Shown here: in pieces, positions 17,234-25,114 of the stretch | How positions within the stretch are numbered: position 1 is the stretch's first letter | Layout: each line of letters starts with the position of its first letter | Source of the DNA: Gemmatimonadota bacterium | GTDB lineage: Bacteria; Gemmatimonadota; Gemmatimonadetes; Longimicrobiales; Gaopeijiaceae | NCBI GenBank assembly: GCA_003248075.1 | Contig: QJYK01000126.1 | Span: 1-36,896, forward strand | Direction of reading: 5' to 3' | DNA: 36,896 bases | Made by a program: the position numbers and the translations under genes | The notes under the pieces: generated by a model | Told to the model about the DNA's origin: nothing | What the model saw: the letters and a program-made list of their open reading frames with translations, nothing else | Database searches by the model: none

Positions 17234-18553
17234 TCAGGGCGCGGAGTCGGCCGCCTCGCGGAGCCCGTCCACCAGCCAGTGCACCACGCCGCTGCCCGGT
17301 TCTCGGGGCAGCGTCTCGGTGCCGTTGAGGTCCCGCAGGACACGGTCCAGCGACGCCTCGAGACGGGACTGGGCGTCCGGATCCGTGCCCGCCGCCTCGA
17401 GGACCGGGTCCGCCGAGAGCCTCAAGCCGCGGGCGGGCTCGTATGTGATCCGCCCCCGCAAGCGCACCAGCTGGTCATGGAGCGCCAGCGCCGACTGCGC
17501 GAGGTCCCAGATGCGCGAGTAGTGCGCTTCCCGCGCCCGACGGGTCGCCTCGAAGTCCTCGACGGCGGCCGCCATCCTCAGCGAACGGACGGGACCGGAC
17601 AGGCCCGCGTTCGACGCCGCCGTCAGATAGGCGCGTCGGTACAACTCCACCTCGGAGGCATAGGCCTCCTCGGAGTACGCGAGGAAGCGCTCCCAGAACA
17701 GGCGCACCTCGGGATGCCCGGCAGCATCGGCGAGATACCACCCCTGCAGCCAAGCCGCCGGAACCTCCTCGATGGCGAACTCCGGACGCAAGCCGTCGAC
17801 CGCGGCCACGAAGTTGGAATACGCGACCTCACGAAGCTGTACCTCTGAGCTCTGCAGTGGACGGAACGCCCTCGCTTCGACGCCTCGGGCCTCCGCGGTG
17901 GACACCGGACCCGACCTGCCCGAGCCCGGCCGAACGATGGCCGCCGAGGCGACCAGGGCCGCAGCCGGAAAGGCCAGCGCCAGGGTCCACCCACCCGCGA
18001 GGCTCCGGCCCCGCTTGCGAGGCCGCATCGGGGGCACGACGTCCGGGCGCGCCCGAGGGCCGGCCGAGGGTGGGGTCCGTCCCCGGGTCGGCCACTCGAG
18101 CCGAACCGGCACGGCGCGCGGCGCCTTGGGCGCGACGGCGGGGCGCTCGCGGAACAGCTCCGGTGTCTCCGGATCGCTGCGACGCTCTTCCTCCATGCGC
18201 GCGATGAACGACTCGGCGGCCTCCTCGGGAGATGGTTCCTCGGGGCTGACCAGCTCGAACTCGAGCGGATCGCCCCCGCCTCCGTCGGCCGACACGACGA
18301 ACGAGCCGAACGCGCCGACCGAGCCGCGGCCCCTGGAAGCGCTCGCCACCGAAGCCGCCGGAAGGTCCCCTCCGTCGGAGAACATCCTCACCACGGTGTG
18401 CGTGCGGGCGGGCGCCCATTCGCTGGTCAGCGCATCGAAGACCAGATCGTCCGGACCCACGGCGCCGGAGCGCACGAGATCAGCCAGGATCTCGAGCGTC
18501 CGAGGCTCGAGATCCCGTCCGTCACGAGTACGGATGCGGAAGCGCGCTTTCAT
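17234..18553 (-). CDS. Unknown single-pass membrane protein with GYF_2-like N-terminal domain
   Basis: 439 residues from the ATG at 18553. Residues 1-58 (RIRTRDGRDLEPRTLEILAD...VGPDDLVFD...EWAPA) look like the GYF_2/DUF4339 fold seen at the start of many bacterial membrane proteins and thought to bind peptides. A low-complexity, Pro/Arg/Glu-rich linker (about 60-185) leads to one transmembrane helix (about 187-207) after a basic cluster (RPRKRGR). The rest, about 230 residues, is helical, probably extracytoplasmic, with Trp/Tyr-rich stretches and no domain I recognise. The N-terminus should face the cytoplasm. It has its own likely promoter about 150 bp upstream and ends close to the PadR operator. 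Function unknown. Confidence 0.75.
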   Translation of the reverse strand: MKARFRIRTRDGRDLEPRTLEILADLVRSGAVGPDDLVFDALTSEWAPARTHTVVRMFSDGGDLPAASVASASRGRGSVGAFGSFVVSADGGGGDPLEFELVSPEEPSPEEAAESFIARMEEERRSDPETPELFRERPAVAPKAPRAVPVRLEWPTRGRTPPSAGPRARPDVVPPMRPRKRGRSLAGGWTLALAFPAAALVASAAIVRPGSGRSGPVSTAEARGVEARAFRPLQSSEVQLREVAYSNFVAAVDGLRPEFAIEEVPAAWLQGWYLADAAGHPEVRLFWERFLAYSEEAYASEVELYRRAYLTAASNAGLSGPVRSLRMAAAVEDFEATRRAREAHYSRIWDLAQSALALHDQLVRLRGRITYEPARGLRLSADPVLEAAGTDPDAQSRLEASLDRVLRDLNGTETLPREPGSGVVHWLVDGLREAADSAP

Positions 18554-18703
18554 GGTCGCAAGCGAATCAACGTGCCTACGGGTTGGTTCACGGCCTCTCA
18601 ACCGGGGGGAACGCTCGCCTGGGGGCGCGCGTCGGGGGAGAGATCCCGTGTCCGCGGGGACTGTCGACAGAGGCCGCCCCGAGCGGGCCACCTCCGTACT
18701 TTC

Positions 18704-18733
18704 AGTATCGTCCCAGGCCGGGGCCCGGCACAA
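18704..18733 (-). promoter_or_regulatory. Possible sigma70-type promoter for the GYF_2-like gene
   Basis: On the minus strand TTGTGC (18733-18728) and GATACT (18709-18704) are separated by 18 bp, a moderate match to -35/-10 boxes, giving a leader of about 145 nt before the ATG at 18553. Pattern match only. Confidence 0.35.
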
Positions 18734-18734
18734 G

Positions 18735-18771
18735 CAAAAGTTGCCGTGGGGCCCCCCGCGCCGGCGGGGCC
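18735..18771 (-). terminator. Terminator-like hairpin at the end of the seven-gene redox operon
   Basis: Directly after the TAG of the minus-strand gene ending at 18771 lies a GC-rich stem: CCCCGC (18754-18759) pairs with GCGGGG (18764-18769), extendable by GGCC/GGCC with a two-base bulge. TTTT follows on the minus strand at 18738-18735, after a 9-12 nt gap. Confidence 0.4.
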
Positions 18772-19292
18772 TAGGCCGGTACCGGTGCCCTGCGCAGTCT
18801 TCTGCCCTCTTCGGCCCTGATCTTGCCGACGGCGCGCTCAACCTGCTCCACCAGCGACGAGCTGAAGACGTGCTTGTTCTCCTCGAACCAGGCGGCCCAG
18901 GAGGGGGTGCGAAGGTGTTCCTCCAGGGTGCGCTCGTAGCTGTCCCACATCTGTTGGTCCAGCGCTCCCACGCGGTACTGATAGACCAGGTTGCCGAAAT
19001 GCCGGTAGACCGCGGTCATGTAGGCGTCCCAGCGGACCCGCTCGCTCGCGGACAGGGAGTCGGGATCGCTCTGTGCCCGATGCAGGAAGTCGGCGAACTC
19101 CGAGTCCCGGAACGAGTGCTCCAGGAGGCGGATGCTGTTCTGCACCATGGAGTTGAACGAGGCGGCGCGAACCGACGTGGTGTTCTGGATCATCTGCCGG
19201 GCCAGGTAGACCAGGGAGATCACCACGCCCAGGGCACCGACGAACTCGCCGATGTTCCCCAGTGCGATGAGGGTCGTCATGTGTGCTGTCAT
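18771..19292 (-). CDS. Unknown protein with one N-terminal membrane helix and helical cytoplasmic part
   Basis: 173 residues from the ATG at 19292; an alternative ATG at 19280 gives 169. The start is uncertain, since the best G-rich site (GGAGGG) is 17 bp upstream. Sequence begins with a single hydrophobic helix (LGNIGEFVGALGVVISLVYLARQM), followed by QNTTSVRAASFNSMVQNSIRL and a helical, Trp- and charge-rich body of about 130 residues. I recall this layout from many uncharacterised proteins in marine bacteria, but no function is known. It is the last gene of the operon starting at 24994, 14 bp after the preceding stop, and is followed by a terminator-like hairpin. Confidence 0.65.
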   Translation of the reverse strand: MTAHMTTLIALGNIGEFVGALGVVISLVYLARQMIQNTTSVRAASFNSMVQNSIRLLEHSFRDSEFADFLHRAQSDPDSLSASERVRWDAYMTAVYRHFGNLVYQYRVGALDQQMWDSYERTLEEHLRTPSWAAWFEENKHVFSSSLVEQVERAVGKIRAEEGRRLRRAPVPA

Positions 19293-19306
19293 GGATCGTG
19301 TGGTGC

Positions 19307-19636
19307 CTACCCTCCATCGGGAGGCTGCGAAAGATACTTGACCCATGTCAGGAGTCGAGCCCCCTCGGACCGCTCGCGCTCGCGCTGAAGCCGACGGATT
19401 TGCCTGCCCACGATCACCGACGACGCGATCACCAGGGAGACCGCACCCACCGTGAGGGCGAGACCCACGCCCGGCGCCGGCGCTCCGGTCACCACGGCCG
19501 CGCCCATCAGGAAGCCGGCCACGATCTCGACGAGCGGCACGAGGTGGACCCCGCGACCCAACCTGCCCCAGGCGTGGAGCTTCACCACGCCCGAGATCAG
19601 CAGCAGCGTCGCCGCCGCCACGTGCAGAGTGGTCAT
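19307..19636 (-). CDS. Small three-helix membrane protein, unknown (DoxX/MauE-like size)
   Basis: 109 residues. Three hydrophobic segments are visible (about residues 3-22, 31-50 and 55-78), followed by a strongly basic and charged tail (GRQIRRLQRERERSEG). The first helix ends in KLHAWGRLGRG, mildly like DoxX/MauE family proteins, but the fourth helix of those is missing, so I do not assign it. It lies 13 bp after the stop of the preceding gene in the cytochrome b / xanthine-oxidase operon, and may help the cytochrome subunit assemble. That is inference from position alone. Confidence 0.65.
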   Translation of the reverse strand: MTTLHVAAATLLLISGVVKLHAWGRLGRGVHLVPLVEIVAGFLMGAAVVTGAPAPGVGLALTVGAVSLVIASSVIVGRQIRRLQRERERSEGARLLTWVKYLSQPPDGG

Positions 19637-19649
19637 CGGGCCACGCCGA

Positions 19650-20042
19650 CTACCCCAGCAGGTCGTCGATCAGGAAGAAATCGGTGAGGAGGGCGCGCAG
19701 GTGGATGTTCGCGTTGAGGTTGTCCACCAGCTGGGAGCTCACGGACGGCCTGGACTCGACGAGCCGCAGCGCGGCCGCGGCAGCCGCCTCGTCCCGGGCC
19801 AGGACCTCCGCCAGCCTCCGCCACGCCTCGCGGGGGACCAGGGACCCGCCCTCCACGAGGGCCAGAAGGTCGTCCGAAACCCCTTCCACGGCATCCGCGG
19901 CGCTGGCCAGGAACCCTCTGAGCTGCCCCGCGGACGACGAGCCCGCATCTCCCGACAGACCCTGCGCAGCGTACGCCAGGAAGAACTCGTAGGCTTCTTC
20001 GAGCGCGTTGAAGCGCCCCCGAAGGCCCTCCAAGGTGGACAT
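19650..20042 (-). CDS. Unrecognised small helical protein in the xanthine-oxidase/cytochrome b operon
   Basis: 130 residues from the ATG at 20042, 4 bp after the cytochrome b stop; AAGGA lies immediately against the ATG. A longer form from 20081 would overlap the cytochrome gene by 35 bp. The protein is all-helical, acidic and Ala/Leu-rich, without signal peptide or membrane helix, and ends LRALLTDFFLIDDLLG. No cysteine, histidine cluster or known motif is visible. Position suggests a cytoplasmic maturation or assembly factor for the redox complex, but this is a guess from context. Confidence 0.65.
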   Translation of the reverse strand: MSTLEGLRGRFNALEEAYEFFLAYAAQGLSGDAGSSSAGQLRGFLASAADAVEGVSDDLLALVEGGSLVPREAWRRLAEVLARDEAAAAAALRLVESRPSVSSQLVDNLNANIHLRALLTDFFLIDDLLG

Positions 20043-20046
20043 TCCT

Positions 20047-20928
20047 TCAGGCGTCTTGGTCGGGAGCACGGGCGACGGCATCCGCGATCGCGCCGGCTCC
20101 GCGCCTCGCGCCCGCGTCCACGCCCACGTTCCACCGTTCCGGGTCGTGGTGGGCCAGGTAGTGCTCGCGATCGATCCACCCGCGCACCATCGACCACGTG
20201 ATCCATCTCTTCTCCGGCCGGATCGCGAAGTAGATGTGCCCTGCGACGAGTCCGATCAAGGAGACGCCCGACAGGCCGTGAACCAGGTAGGTCCATCCCC
20301 ACGCGGCATCGGAGAGCAGGTACGTGTTCCGGTCCCAGAACGGCGTATCGATCCGGAGCATCATGAGGAGCCCGGTGGCGATGGCCCCGAAGCTGACGAC
20401 GACCACGACGTGGTGGTAGAGCTTGTGGTCGAACGGGTACTTGCCCGCCCGGGGGGCCGGGGGAGCCTTCGGGTCCAGGGATTGCCGAAGCTCGGCGAAG
20501 CCCTCGCGCACGTCTCGCGCGCTCACCCACATCGATCCGAGGTCCTGCCACCCGATCGAGTGCACGATGTGCCAGAGGACGGTGGCGAGGAGCGCCAGCC
20601 CTGCGACCCAGTGCAGGGTCACCCACGGAAACTGGAGCCCGAGCACCGGCACGAAGGCCGTGACGAGCAGCACGAGCATGGCGGCGGACATGACCCAGTG
20701 GAACGCCCGGGCGGCGAACGAGTGCCGCTCGACACGCTCGGGGAGCCCCGAAGACCCGGGGCCTGGCTCGGAGGCTTCGTGGGTGAAGCCTCCTCGAAGC
20801 CGGACCCAGACCATGTGTCCCACCACGAACGCCGCCGAAGCGACCACGGCGAGCCAGACGAGATCCCAGCCGATCCCGATGAGGACTTCCTGCCCCCAGG
20901 GATTCGCGGCCCTGCGCAGCACCTCCAT
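20047..20928 (-). CDS. Cytochrome b (FdnI / cytochrome b561-like) membrane subunit
   Basis: 293 residues from the ATG at 20928, overlapping the FAD-subunit stop by 4 bp. Five hydrophobic helices are seen: about residues 15-45, 70-95, 103-125, 172-195 and 215-240. Histidines suited to haem binding occur in RAFHWVMS, TLHWVAG, LWHIVHS, LYHHVVV and VAGHIYFAIRPEKRW. The last motif is typical of the formate-dehydrogenase gamma-subunit type cytochrome b, which carries electrons from a periplasmic enzyme to quinone. Here the partner is most likely the Tat-exported xanthine-oxidase-family complex encoded just upstream, an uncommon pairing. An Ala-rich C-terminal tail has no assigned role. Confidence 0.85.
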   Translation of the reverse strand: MEVLRRAANPWGQEVLIGIGWDLVWLAVVASAAFVVGHMVWVRLRGGFTHEASEPGPGSSGLPERVERHSFAARAFHWVMSAAMLVLLVTAFVPVLGLQFPWVTLHWVAGLALLATVLWHIVHSIGWQDLGSMWVSARDVREGFAELRQSLDPKAPPAPRAGKYPFDHKLYHHVVVVVSFGAIATGLLMMLRIDTPFWDRNTYLLSDAAWGWTYLVHGLSGVSLIGLVAGHIYFAIRPEKRWITWSMVRGWIDREHYLAHHDPERWNVGVDAGARRGAGAIADAVARAPDQDA

Positions 20929-21926
20929 CAGGCGGCGCTCCTGACCGCACGGCGGACCAGGTTCCGCATCAGCGCGAGCTTGTATCCGTTGTACTTGAGC
21001 GGTCGGGCACCCTGCACCGCCAGGTCCCCCGCGGCCTGGGCCGTCTCCTCGCTCGCGGGCGCCCCGGTCACGAGCCGCTCCACGTCGTGCAGCCGGACGG
21101 GGTACGCGGCCACGCCGTTGACGACCACCCGTGCCTGATCGATCCGGCCCCCGGCGGTCCGGAACGCGGCAGCGACCGTGACCAGCGCGAAGTCCCAGGA
21201 ACCGCGGTCCCGCACCTTCTCGAAGTAGAAGCGGGCACCCGCCCAATCGGCAGGAACGCGGATGGACGTGAGCAGGTCGCCGGGCTTCAGTGCCGTCATG
21301 CGGGTGATGTCGATCGCCGGGCCCACGAAATAGTCTTCCGCGGCGACGGTCCGCGTTCCCCGACGGTTTCGGACGTCCATGGTGGCGTCCAGCGCGACCA
21401 GGGCCGGCGCCGTGTCGGACGGGTTGACCGCGACGCAGCGGGATGCGCCGAGGATGCAGTGCTCGCGGTTCATCGCCTGAGGCGCCGAGGCATAGCAGGT
21501 GTTTCCACCGGCCCGATAGCACGGCCACCCGCTCCGGTAGTACCAGCAGCGGGTGTCCTGGGAGACGTTCCCACCCAGGGTACCCTGGTTACGGATCTGC
21601 GGCGTCGCGACCTGGGACGCGGCGTCCGCGAGGAGCTGGAACCGGCTGCGCACCCGCTCATCGGCCGCGACCGCGCTCAGCGAGGTCATCGCGCCGATGT
21701 CCAGGCCTTCGCCTCGCTCCTGGATGCCGGTGAGGTCGGGAATGCCTCCGAGATCGATCACGACCCGGGGACGCTTGATCCGGTCCTTGAACCAGTCCAT
21801 CGAATCCAGGCCGCCGGCCAGGGCCCAGGCCTCCCGGCCGTGCTCGGCCAGAAGCGCGACCGCGTCCTCGACGGTGGCCGGCTGGAACAGCTCGAAGGCC
21901 GGCATCATGTCACGTATGGTGGCCAT
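20928..21926 (-). CDS. FAD-binding subunit of a molybdenum hydroxylase, with probable 4Fe-4S insert
   Basis: 332 residues from the ATG at 21926, preceded by GAGGGA; the frame extends to 22034 but would overlap the neighbour. FAD-binding motifs of the CoxM/XdhB type are present: ALAGGLDSMDWFKDRI and ATPQIRNQGTLGGNVSQDT. An insert follows with Cys127, Cys136, Cys144, Cys157 and Cys164 (RCWYYRSGWPCY...NTCY...REHCILGASRC). The same region in 4-hydroxybenzoyl-CoA reductase and E. coli PaoB binds a 4Fe-4S cluster, so one is likely here. The usual C-terminal CO_deh_flav_C domain follows. It should pass electrons between the 2Fe-2S subunit and the acceptor. It has no signal of its own and probably travels with the Tat-bearing subunit. 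Confidence 0.9.
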   Translation of the reverse strand: MATIRDMMPAFELFQPATVEDAVALLAEHGREAWALAGGLDSMDWFKDRIKRPRVVIDLGGIPDLTGIQERGEGLDIGAMTSLSAVAADERVRSRFQLLADAASQVATPQIRNQGTLGGNVSQDTRCWYYRSGWPCYRAGGNTCYASAPQAMNREHCILGASRCVAVNPSDTAPALVALDATMDVRNRRGTRTVAAEDYFVGPAIDITRMTALKPGDLLTSIRVPADWAGARFYFEKVRDRGSWDFALVTVAAAFRTAGGRIDQARVVVNGVAAYPVRLHDVERLVTGAPASEETAQAAGDLAVQGARPLKYNGYKLALMRNLVRRAVRSAA

Positions 21927-21937
21927 CGCTCTTTCCC

Positions 21938-24340
21938 TCAGCCGATGTGGGTGGCGGTCGGTGAATAGGGCTTCCGCAACCCCTCGAGCTCGGTCAGGAT
22001 GATGTCGGGGGTGAGCGGCGTCCTGCACAGGCATCTACCCCCCAGCGCATCCGCCACGGCACACGTGATGGCGGCGGCCCCCGCTCCGACCGGCGGCTCG
22101 CCGATCCCCTTCGCCCCCACCGGCGTCGTGGGGTCCGGGATGCCAACCGCGGCCCACTGCGCGTTCAGGGGGACGTCGAGCATCCCGGGCGGTCGAGCCG
22201 TATACAGGCGCTTGGCGAACGGGACGCCCCACTTCGGATCGAAGACCCACCGTTGGGTCATCGCCATGCCCATCCCCTGGATGGAGCCCCCGAGGACCTG
22301 AGCGCCGAGGCTGCGCGGATGGATGACCGTACCGCAGTCGGTCGCACCCGTGTAGTCCACGACCTCGACCACCCCCGTCTCTGTGTCCAGCTCCACCACG
22401 GCGAAGCCTACGACCCACGAGTAGACCCCGGCCCCGTCGCCCCCGTAGTTGTCCTTCGCCACGCCCACCAGGCCCTGCCCAGCGACCTTCGACGCGGCGG
22501 TGACCGTCTCCGCGTGGATGTCGTCCGGCAGCTCGTGGCCGTCGAAATGTCCGCCCAGCTCGATGGCGCGCCGCGCCACGTCGGCGAAGCTCATCCCCGA
22601 GCCCCGGCTCCCACGTCGGAAGACGCGCCCTCCGTCGAGGACGTAGTCACCCGGCGCGCCCCCGAGCGTGCGCGCCGCGACCTCCTGGATCTTGCGCTTG
22701 GCGTCCTCGGCAGCCGCGTGGTTGGCACGTGTGTGCGCGTGGGTGGTCTGACTTCCCGCCTGATTCGAGCTGCGCGGGACGCCCAGGCTCGTGTCTCCCC
22801 AGTGGATCTCGACCTGGTCCCAGGAAAGCCCCAGGAGCTCCGCCGCGGGTCGGGCCGTATCGGCGATCGAGTGCGTTCCCAGATTCCCGATGCCCTGATG
22901 GACGTGGAGCTTCCCGTCGGGGCGCACCACCATGAGCCCGTCGTAGCCCCGTGAGCCGGCCGTGTAGGGCGAGAGCCCGATCCCCACGCCGGTGACCTTC
23001 GTGCCGTTGCGCCGGCCCGACAGCATCCGCTTCTCGTCCCAACCGAAGGTACGCGCCCCCAGCTCGAGGGCTTCCCTGGCGTGCACACTGGTGAGCCCCA
23101 TGAGGCGCGGACCGAAGCGCACGTCGGATCCCGGCGCGTTCAGACTGCGGATCGCTAGCCTGTCGACTCCCAGCTGGCGGGCCCCCTTGTCCACGATCGG
23201 CTCGAGCATCGAGATGATCTGGGCGCCTCCCGGCCCACGCTGCGCCGCCTTCGGAGGGGTGTTGGTGAACACGGACACGGCCCGCACCCGCACGTTCTCC
23301 GGCGTGTAGGTCAGGTGGGCCACCGCTCCCGCGGTCCCGAAGTCGCCGGAGCCGTACGCGCCTCCCTCTTCCACCAGATACAGGTCCAGGGCGGTCATGC
23401 GACCGTCCGCACGGAACCCCATCTTCACCCACCCCTGGAAGCCCGGGCGCGCCCTACCGAAGTAGTTCTCCTCGTACCGGGTGACGCGATGCATCACGGG
23501 ACGACCGATCTTGCGCGAGAGCAGCGCCGGGATCTGCATGACCGTGCTGCCGCTGATCTTGCTGCCGAAGCCGCCTCCGCAGTACTCGGCCACGAAGACG
23601 ATGTCCTCGAGGTCCAGCTCCAGCGCGCTCGCGAGCGCTGCACGCGTTCGCGCCGTGCTTTGCGTGGACGCGAAGATGTGGAGCTTCCCGTTCTGCCAGA
23701 AGGCCATGTTCGAGCGGGGCTCCATCGGGTGGTGCGTGACCGACTGATGGACGATGGTCTCCTCGACGATCAGGTCCGCCGCGGCGAAGGCGGCGTCCAC
23801 GTCGCCGTGGGACCACTCGGAGGTCGGCTCGCCCATCGGCAGGCGCCCGGCGGCCTCCGCGCTGGCGAACTCCTCGGCGGTCCACTTGAGGCTCTTCCAC
23901 TCCCGGTCGACGATCACGTTCCCTTGGACGTGCGCGTCGGCTCCCCCCGGCCGGAGTGACTCCAAAGGGTCGAGCACGAAGGGTAAGGGCTCGAGGTCGA
24001 CCCGGATCCGCTCGACCGCCTCGGCGGCCGTAGCCTCGTCGACCGCGGCGACCGCGAGGATCGGCTCTCCCTCGTAGACGGGCTCGTTGGTGAGGCACTG
24101 CTCCGCGGGCGCGTCCCGCTGAGGCACGTCGTCCGCCGTCAGGATACCCAGGACGCCCGGCATCGACAGCGCCCGCTCCGCATCGATGCGTCGGACCCGC
24201 GCGTGGGGCATGGGGCTCAAGAGGAGCTTCGCGAACGCCATCCCGTCCGCCCTGAAGTCCTCCGCGTATCTCGCCCTCCCGGTGATCTTCGCGACCAGAT
24301 CGGGTGGGGCGATGTCGGTTCCGATGAGCTTCTCGGCCAT
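21938..24340 (-). CDS. Molybdenum-binding catalytic subunit, xanthine oxidase family
   Basis: 800 residues from the ATG at 24340, which has AGGGGG eight bases upstream; a GTG three codons earlier is less suited. Domains run in CoxL/XdhA order: an a/b hammerhead (about 1-130), then the Mo-binding region with EYCGGGFGSK, TPPKAAQRGPGGAQ and, near the C-terminus, GAKGIGEPP, whose Glu748 is the expected catalytic base. The loop that reads AYxCSFR in form I CO dehydrogenase is different here, so it is not a CO dehydrogenase. Aldehyde or N-heterocycle oxidation is plausible. The protein lacks a signal peptide and is probably co-exported with the 2Fe-2S subunit. Confidence 0.92.
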   Translation of the reverse strand: MAEKLIGTDIAPPDLVAKITGRARYAEDFRADGMAFAKLLLSPMPHARVRRIDAERALSMPGVLGILTADDVPQRDAPAEQCLTNEPVYEGEPILAVAAVDEATAAEAVERIRVDLEPLPFVLDPLESLRPGGADAHVQGNVIVDREWKSLKWTAEEFASAEAAGRLPMGEPTSEWSHGDVDAAFAAADLIVEETIVHQSVTHHPMEPRSNMAFWQNGKLHIFASTQSTARTRAALASALELDLEDIVFVAEYCGGGFGSKISGSTVMQIPALLSRKIGRPVMHRVTRYEENYFGRARPGFQGWVKMGFRADGRMTALDLYLVEEGGAYGSGDFGTAGAVAHLTYTPENVRVRAVSVFTNTPPKAAQRGPGGAQIISMLEPIVDKGARQLGVDRLAIRSLNAPGSDVRFGPRLMGLTSVHAREALELGARTFGWDEKRMLSGRRNGTKVTGVGIGLSPYTAGSRGYDGLMVVRPDGKLHVHQGIGNLGTHSIADTARPAAELLGLSWDQVEIHWGDTSLGVPRSSNQAGSQTTHAHTRANHAAAEDAKRKIQEVAARTLGGAPGDYVLDGGRVFRRGSRGSGMSFADVARRAIELGGHFDGHELPDDIHAETVTAASKVAGQGLVGVAKDNYGGDGAGVYSWVVGFAVVELDTETGVVEVVDYTGATDCGTVIHPRSLGAQVLGGSIQGMGMAMTQRWVFDPKWGVPFAKRLYTARPPGMLDVPLNAQWAAVGIPDPTTPVGAKGIGEPPVGAGAAAITCAVADALGGRCLCRTPLTPDIILTELEGLRKPYSPTATHIG

Positions 24341-24352
24341 GGTCGTCACCCC

Positions 24353-24994
24353 CTACACGCTGCGCGCGAGCTCGCCGGCCCGCATCGCGCAGTCGAGGAT
24401 CTTGTTGTAGTCGCCGCACCGGCAGAGGTTGCCCGATAGCGCGCTCGCCGCTTCGTCTCTCGTGAACGACGGGGTCGACGTCACCAGCGCGGTCATGCTC
24501 ATCAGGAAACCGGGCGCGCAGAACGCGCACTGGAATCCGCCCCCCTCGAGCACGGCCTGTTGAACCGGGCTGAGCGCGCCCGTCTCGGGGTCCTGGAGTC
24601 CCTCGACCGTGGTCACCGACCTTCCGCGGACCGCATGGGTCAGGATCGAGCACCCGTAGTGGTTGACCCCATCGACGAGAACCGTGCACGCGCCACACTC
24701 CGCCCGATCGCACCCGAGCTTGGTACCCGTGAGGCCGAGCTTGTAGCGGAGCGTCATGGCCAGCGTTTCGTTCGGAAGCACGTCCACACGCCGCTGCTGG
24801 CCGTTCACGTTCAGCGTCAACAGGCGCTCGGCCGTGCCCTGGAGCGCCGTGGCGGCGAACAGGCCGCCGCCCGAGGCGCGGAAGAGCGTCCCGGCCGTCG
24901 ATGCGGTCGCCCCCGCTGCGATGACCCCCTTGATGAACGTCCGTCGGGAGACGGAGCGCGTTGGTAGCCCGTTGACGTCGACCTCGTCGATCAT
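24353..24994 (-). CDS. Tat-exported 2Fe-2S subunit of a molybdenum hydroxylase
   Basis: 213 residues from the ATG at 24994, first gene of the operon; the frame is open far upstream but antisense to the next genes. A twin-arginine signal (SRRTFIKGVIAAGATASTAG) occupies the N-terminus, making the protein about 50 residues longer than usual CoxS proteins. Two 2Fe-2S sites are complete: Cys95, 100, 103, 115 (plant ferredoxin type) and Cys156, 159, 191, 193. The same arrangement, with the Tat signal on the small subunit only, is known from E. coli PaoA (YagT). The whole heterotrimer is thus predicted to be periplasmic. The next gene begins 12 bp after its stop. Confidence 0.92.
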   Translation of the reverse strand: MIDEVDVNGLPTRSVSRRTFIKGVIAAGATASTAGTLFRASGGGLFAATALQGTAERLLTLNVNGQQRRVDVLPNETLAMTLRYKLGLTGTKLGCDRAECGACTVLVDGVNHYGCSILTHAVRGRSVTTVEGLQDPETGALSPVQQAVLEGGGFQCAFCAPGFLMSMTALVTSTPSFTRDEAASALSGNLCRCGDYNKILDCAMRAGELARSV

Positions 24995-25114
24995 GCGGCC
25001 GGCTCCTGCCTGGCGGTTCGGGTGACTGCGGCAACATAGGCGTGCGGGTTTTCGGGCGCGAGGACATCGGAACGGGGGTTCCCGGTGCCCGGGTTTTCGG
25101 CGACCTTCCGGACC

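Noticed and set aside
21938-24340. Aerobic CO dehydrogenase large subunit
   Set aside because: The active-site loop lacks the AYxCSFR signature of form I enzymes; general molybdenum hydroxylase is safer.
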